Positions 5,495 to 8,500 of a stretch of 8,500 nucleotides of DNA are shown here, in pieces. This stretch comes from a bacterium (lineage in GTDB: Bacteria > Bacillota > Clostridia > Oscillospirales > Acutalibacteraceae), in contig JAHLBL010000062.1 of assembly GCA_020625635.1 (NCBI GenBank), forward strand, positions 1 through 8,500, read 5' to 3'. The notes beneath the pieces are model-generated. The model made no database searches and was not told where the DNA came from. It was given only the letters and a program-made list of their open reading frames with translations. The translations under genes and the position numbers were made by a program. How positions within the stretch are numbered: position 1 is the stretch's first letter; each line of letters starts with the position of its first letter.

Positions 5495-6493
5495 TTATAA
5501 TATGAAACCAATTTTCTTCTTTGCCTTCGCGAGAGTGCGGGAAGAAATCCTGAGCGCGATTTCGTCCGCCTTGCGGTAACAATCCTCGAGATACGCCTTG
5601 TCGGCGATGAGCTTTTCGTATTTTTCCTTAACTGGACGGAGCTCCTCGATAACGGCTTCGCCTACAGCAACCTTGAAGTCGCCATAGCCCTTGCCCTCAA
5701 AGTCCTTCTCGATCTGCTCGTGGGTAAGTCCTGTGACGGCGCCGTAGATATCCATAAGGTTGTTGATACCGTCCTTGCCCTCGCCGTAGCGAACGCAAGC
5801 CTCGCTGTCGGTGACAGCACGCTTGAATTTCTTCATAATGACCTCGGGCGGGTCGAGCAGATGAACGCAGCCGTTTACGTTTTCGTCCGACTTGCTCATC
5901 TTTCTTGTAGGATCCTGGAGGCTCATTACGCGCGCGCCTGCCTTGGGAATAAACGCCTCGGGAACCTTGAACACGTTGCCGTAAAGACCGTTGAAGCGGT
6001 TTGCGATGTCGCGTGTGAGCTCGAGGTGCTGCATCTGGTCGGCGCCTACGGGAACGCAGTCAGCCTGATAAAGCAGGATATCCGCTGCCATAAGAGCAGG
6101 GTAGGTGAAAAGTCCCGCGTTTATGTTGTCGGCGTGCTTAGCGCTCTTGTCCTTGAACTGAGTCATTCTCGAGAGCTCGCCGAACTGTGTGTAACAGTTG
6201 AGGATCCACGCGAGCTCGGCGTGTGTGTGAACGTGGCTCTGAATAAAGAAGAGAGTTTTTTCAACGTCAATGCCGCATGCGATGATCGAAGCGTAAGCGT
6301 CGAGGATGTTTTTGCGCATTTTAGCGGGCTCCTGACGTACTGTAATTGTATGGAGGTCGGCAAGCGCGAAGATACAGTTGAACTCTTCCTGCATCGCAAC
6401 CCAGTTCTTGAGCGCGCCGAGATAGTTGCCGAGGGTGATTGTGCCGCTGGGCTGAATAAGGCTCAGCGCGACCTTTTTCTTTTCGTTTTCCAT
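5495..6493 (-). CDS. trpS: Tryptophan-tRNA ligase
   Basis: TrpRS charges tRNA-Trp with tryptophan using ATP, in the cytoplasm. The 332-residue length is typical of bacterial TrpRS. The class I signature is present as QPSGTITLGNYLGA (14-27, the HIGH-equivalent being TLGN) and KMSKS at 198-202. MAADILLYQADCVPVGADQ (135-153) holds the Asp (D138) expected to bind the indole nitrogen, plus the ATP/adenylate loop. The anticodon-binding helical region fills the C-terminal 130 residues. The ATG at 6493 has AGAGGT at 6500-6505, which begins right at the upstream stop codon, so it is translationally close to the aminotransferase gene (12-bp gap). No T-box leader precedes it, although many Firmicutes trpS genes have one; expression seems to come from the operon promoter at 7725-7753. 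Confidence 0.97.
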   Translation of the reverse strand: MENEKKKVALSLIQPSGTITLGNYLGALKNWVAMQEEFNCIFALADLHTITVRQEPAKMRKNILDAYASIIACGIDVEKTLFFIQSHVHTHAELAWILNCYTQFGELSRMTQFKDKSAKHADNINAGLFTYPALMAADILLYQADCVPVGADQMQHLELTRDIANRFNGLYGNVFKVPEAFIPKAGARVMSLQDPTRKMSKSDENVNGCVHLLDPPEVIMKKFKRAVTDSEACVRYGEGKDGINNLMDIYGAVTGLTHEQIEKDFEGKGYGDFKVAVGEAVIEELRPVKEKYEKLIADKAYLEDCYRKADEIALRISSRTLAKAKKKIGFIL

Positions 6494-6505
6494 AGTTGTA
6501 CCTCT

Positions 6506-7693
6506 TTATACCAAAGATTTAATCAGCTTGCCGAGAGCCTTAATTCCCTTTTCGAGCTGTTCGTCGGTGGGAGTTGAGAAATTGATTCTGAAGCCGTTGG
6601 TGGTTTCGCTTTCGTCGGTGAGGAACGCGTTGCCCGGAACGACGCAAACCTTGTTTTCGATAGCCTTCTTTACGTAGTCGAGCATATCAACGCTCTCGGG
6701 CAGCTTGCACCAGATAAAGAGACCGCCGTCGATTTTATCGTAAGTGATTTCGGGAGCGCAGTATTTGTCGAGCAAGTCCATACAGAACTGCGCCTTTTTG
6801 CGGTAAATTGTGCGGAGCTTATCGAGGTGAGCCTCAAAGTCGTATTTCGTGAGATATTCATAGCAGAGCATCTGTGACCAGATGTTGGTATGGACGTCGC
6901 TGCCCTGCTTGCAGACGGTCATCTTCTGAATAATGGGCTTTGGAGCGAGAACATAAGCTACGCGGATACCCGGAGCGATAACCTTGCTGAAGCTTCCCGC
7001 GTAGATTACTCTGCCTTCCTTGTCAAGCGACTTTATTGACGGCAGGAATTCGCCGCTGTATCTGAGGTCGCCGTAGGGATTATCCTCGAGGATGAGGACG
7101 TCGTATTTGCAGGCGAGCTCATAAACGCGCTCTCGCTTTTCCATACTCATTGTAACGCCCGAGGGATTCTGGAAGTTGGGGATAGTATAGATAAACTTGA
7201 TGTTATCGTGCTCGCTGAGGACTTTTTCGAGAATCTCGGTGTCCATACCGTCGCTCTGAACAGGAACTCCGACGAGCTTGGCGTTGTAGGCGCGGAAGGA
7301 GTTGAGCGAGCCGATAAAGCTGGGGGCTTCGGTAACTATGATTTCGCCCTCGTTAACGAGAGACTTTGTCGCAAAGTCCATAATCTGCTGAGCGCCTGTG
7401 GTGATGAGAATGTCATCGTTGTCGGTGCCGATGCAGTATTTATCGGAAAGATAACCCTTGAGGTATTCTCTCAGCGGTGTGTAGCCCTCGGTAACGCTGT
7501 ACTGAAGCAGACCGATGGGATTTGTGCGGAAGAGCTCAGCTGAGATTTCCTCTAACTCCTTTACCGGAAACGCGTCGGGGGAAGGATTTCCCGCGGAAAG
7601 CGACACGACCGTCGGGTCAGCGGCGTACTTGAAGATTTCGCGGATCGCGCTGGGTTTTAAATTGTTTGTTCTGTCAGAAAACTTGTATTCCAT
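6506..7693 (-). CDS. PLP-dependent aminotransferase (class I/II fold, 2-aminoadipate/aromatic type)
   Basis: A fold-type I transaminase, 395 residues, full length for the LysN/KAT-II/ARO8-like group. NPSG at 176-179 (Asn contacts the cofactor O3'), LEDNPYGDLRY at 202-212 (D204 to the pyridine nitrogen, Y207), the Schiff-base lysine K237 in SFSKVIAPGIRVAYV, and the substrate-carboxylate arginine R369 in GFRINFS are all present. The N-terminal SLSAGNPSPDAFP (31-43) is typical of this subgroup. There is no GntR-type DNA-binding domain, so it is not a MocR regulator. The ATG at 7693 follows GGAG (7701-7704). A longer in-frame extension to 7864 would cross the promoter and is rejected. Being first in the operon with trpS suggests, but does not prove, an aromatic or general amino-acid role. 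Confidence 0.92.
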   Translation of the reverse strand: MEYKFSDRTNNLKPSAIREIFKYAADPTVVSLSAGNPSPDAFPVKELEEISAELFRTNPIGLLQYSVTEGYTPLREYLKGYLSDKYCIGTDNDDILITTGAQQIMDFATKSLVNEGEIIVTEAPSFIGSLNSFRAYNAKLVGVPVQSDGMDTEILEKVLSEHDNIKFIYTIPNFQNPSGVTMSMEKRERVYELACKYDVLILEDNPYGDLRYSGEFLPSIKSLDKEGRVIYAGSFSKVIAPGIRVAYVLAPKPIIQKMTVCKQGSDVHTNIWSQMLCYEYLTKYDFEAHLDKLRTIYRKKAQFCMDLLDKYCAPEITYDKIDGGLFIWCKLPESVDMLDYVKKAIENKVCVVPGNAFLTDESETTNGFRINFSTPTDEQLEKGIKALGKLIKSLV

Positions 7694-7724
7694 AATAATA
7701 CTCCAATATATAAATTTCCAAATA

Positions 7725-7753
7725 ATTGTAGCATACTTTTCAATATGTTTCAA
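7725..7753 (-). promoter_or_regulatory. Promoter of the aminotransferase-trpS operon
   Basis: On the minus strand, TTGAAA (7748-7753), 17 bp, TACAAT (7725-7730). It predicts a leader of about 25 nt, too short for a T-box or other riboswitch. It lies back-to-back with the plus-strand promoter at 7800-7828. Confidence 0.82.
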
Positions 7754-7799
7754 GAGCATAGATAAATTGTAAAATAAGATAATAAAAACTAAAAAAAGA

Positions 7800-7828
7800 T
7801 TGTAATAGAAATCTTTTTGTTGTATAAT
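7800..7828 (+). promoter_or_regulatory. Promoter of the structured leader and membrane protein gene
   Basis: TTGTAA (7800-7805), 17-bp spacer, TATAAT (7823-7828). Transcription would start near 7835, which is 23 nt before the first strand of the closing helix at 7858. About 46 bp separate it from the opposing aminotransferase -35 box. Confidence 0.7.
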
Positions 7829-7834
7829 GATAAT

Positions 7835-8142
7835 GAATAATTTATACTGAGTTATTATAGGCAATAACGCACATTTTTCGGTGCACGCCTTGCTTGAATA
7901 TTATTCCGTCAGAGTGTCCTCGTCGGCTGAACCCGACAGGCATATCAGACAGGTATGCCTTGACCTCGTTTTGCCGCTCGTCCTTTCCCCTTGACTCGGG
8001 GGAGATGCGGGGATTCCGATAAAAAACAGCGCCCATACGTCAGTATGTGAACTGATTATTTGTCAGGTCTGACGAAAAATCTTACTGTGCAATCCGCACT
8101 CCTGAATTATGCGGTATTGCCTAAAAACAGGGAGGTATAAAG
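7835..8142 (+). ncRNA. Structured leader RNA, possible translational switch (class not recognised)
   Basis: This gene-free leader of about 300 nt shows dense pairing. The closing helix is 7858-7866 with 8115-8123 (9 bp), then, past one mismatch, 7868-7871 with 8110-8113. Inside are: GTCGG/CCGAC (7922-7926, 7933-7937); AGGCATA/TATGCCT (7938-7944, 7954-7960); CCGC/GCGG (7974-7977, 8007-8010) stacked on TCCCC/GGGGA (7986-7990, 7999-8003); CATAC-GTCA-GTATG (8034-8047); GTCAG/CTGAC (8062-8073). An alternative 10-bp hairpin, 8089-8098 with 8110-8120 (one bulge), competes for the 3' closing strand, and its loop CTCCTG (8099-8104) complements the ribosome site CAGGGAG. No T-box, SAM, TPP, cobalamin, c-di-AMP, 6S, tmRNA or SRP hallmark was seen by eye. 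It may also be a stand-alone small RNA. Confidence 0.55.
8089..8135 (+). promoter_or_regulatory. Ribosome-site-sequestering hairpin/pseudoknot candidate
   Basis: The GCAATCCGCA arm (8089-8098) pairs with TGCGG-t-ATTGC (8110-8120). The 11-nt loop contains CTCCTG, complementary (with one bulge) to CAGGGAG at 8128-8134, the Shine-Dalgarno of the TTG-started gene. If formed, it would hide the ribosome site; pairing of the same 3' strand with 7858-7871 would release it. Confidence 0.5.
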
Positions 8143-8500
8143 TTGAGTTACGGCAACAACAGAAATTACAGAGGCAGCGGATACCGCAGCAATCACCGTT
8201 CGGGCGGTTACCGCGCGCCGTCATCTTCAAGAAGCTCGAGAGGAGTTCGCGGAACTTCGTCGAGGAGACGTAAAAACACAAAGAGAACACGCAACAGAGT
8301 TATTATAATTGCCTGCTTGATCGTTATTTTAGCGCTGATTATCGCGCTTGTATCGACAATGTTCAACTGTGTATGCGGCACATCAAAACCGCTCGGCAGC
8401 ACTGAGGAGACCGCAACGAGCGCGACTCAGGATACGCGTCCGAGTCAGGAAGCCAAGAAAAAGGAAAAAACCACGGAAGCTCTTACGTTCAACGCGCCCA
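8143..8500 (+). CDS. Single-pass membrane protein with basic Arg/Gly/Ser-rich N-terminus (partial)
   Basis: 119 residues are visible and the gene runs off the right edge. The start is TTG at 8143-8145, backed by GGGAGGT (8130-8136) 7 nt upstream. No ATG occurs until residue 73, inside the end of the membrane segment, so the TTG start is well supported. Residues 1-52 are a disordered-looking, strongly basic tail rich in Arg, Ser, Gly, Tyr and Asn (SRRRKNTKRTRNR at 40-52). VIIIACLIVILALIIALV (53-70) is one membrane helix. The positive-inside rule puts the tail in the cytoplasm and the rest outside. After two cysteines (C76, C78) comes a Thr/Ser/Glu/Lys linker (80-113) leading to a domain beginning LTFNAP that is cut off. 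The function is unknown; enzymes acting on the wall often have this layout, but that is a guess. Controlled by the long leader at 7835-8142. Confidence 0.8.
   Translation, partial: MSYGNNRNYRGSGYRSNHRSGGYRAPSSSRSSRGVRGTSSRRRKNTKRTRNRVIIIACLIVILALIIALVSTMFNCVCGTSKPLGSTEETATSATQDTRPSQEAKKKEKTTEALTFNAP

Noticed and set aside
5720..6577. 285-residue open frame on the plus strand
   Set aside because: It is a shadow of trpS and the end of the aminotransferase gene, both with clear catalytic motifs.
7694..7864. 57-residue N-terminal extension of the aminotransferase
   Set aside because: It would cross a good promoter, is Ile/Phe/Tyr-rich from AT-rich DNA, and has no ribosome site. The start at 7693 has GGAG and matches the family's usual N-terminus.
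7842..8036. 64-residue minus-strand frame in the leader
   Set aside because: No ribosome site; it overlaps paired elements of the plus-strand leader and has no family resemblance.
7835..8142. T-box, c-di-AMP, TPP, SAM, cobalamin, glmS, 6S, tmRNA, SRP or RNase P RNA
   Set aside because: The conserved cores of these classes (for example TGG-ACC-GCG of T-boxes, GGAAGCAGCC of SRP) were not found by eye. A covariance search could overturn this.
1..8500. CRISPR arrays, insertion sequences, tRNA or rRNA genes
   Set aside because: No regularly spaced direct repeats, no transposase frame, no tRNA-like cloverleaf or rRNA sequence was seen.

Overview
The window looks like chromosomal DNA of a low-to-mid GC Clostridia member, most likely Oscillospiraceae/Ruminococcus-like. 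The evidence is the single-chain clostridial-type PurL start, Firmicutes-style wall protein architecture (DUF348-G5-3D), strong GGAGG ribosome sites, sigma-A-type promoters, AT-rich intergenic DNA and Rho-independent terminators. The genus is an inference from these features only.

Layout, left to right. All genes except the last lie on the minus strand. (1) 1-989: N-terminal third of purL, cut by the window edge. (2) 1109-1738: a small lipoprotein with its own promoter (1791-1819) and terminator (1065-1098). (3) 1885-2904: a secreted DUF348-G5-3D cell-wall protein with a UUCG-loop terminator and a near-consensus promoter (3041-3069). It is preceded by an unusually long palindrome-rich upstream region that holds a perfect WalR-type box (3220-3236). 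(4) 3579-5240: a two-gene unit, an XRE-type HTH membrane protein followed by a DUF5104-like lipoprotein. The HTH gene has a one-base frameshift in a run of five Gs, which creates a false 565-residue fusion frame. (5) 5495-7693: a PLP aminotransferase and trpS, 12 bp apart, one operon, closed by a strong terminator. (6) 7800-8500: a divergent plus-strand unit with a sigma-A-like promoter, a leader of about 300 nt that can fold into a closed multi-hairpin structure, and a TTG-started single-pass membrane protein cut by the right edge.

Themes. Purine synthesis, Trp-tRNA charging and amino-acid transamination are housekeeping. The rest concerns the cell envelope: two lipoproteins, a 3D-domain wall protein, a membrane-anchored HTH regulator, and a membrane protein with a long basic cytoplasmic tail. 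The most notable item is the 7835-8142 leader. Its 3' strand can pair either with the far 5' end, closing the whole RNA, or with a nearby repeat of that 5' strand, forming a hairpin whose loop is complementary to the Shine-Dalgarno of the downstream gene. That is the layout of a translational switch, and I do not recognise it as a known class. I could not run any fold or database search.
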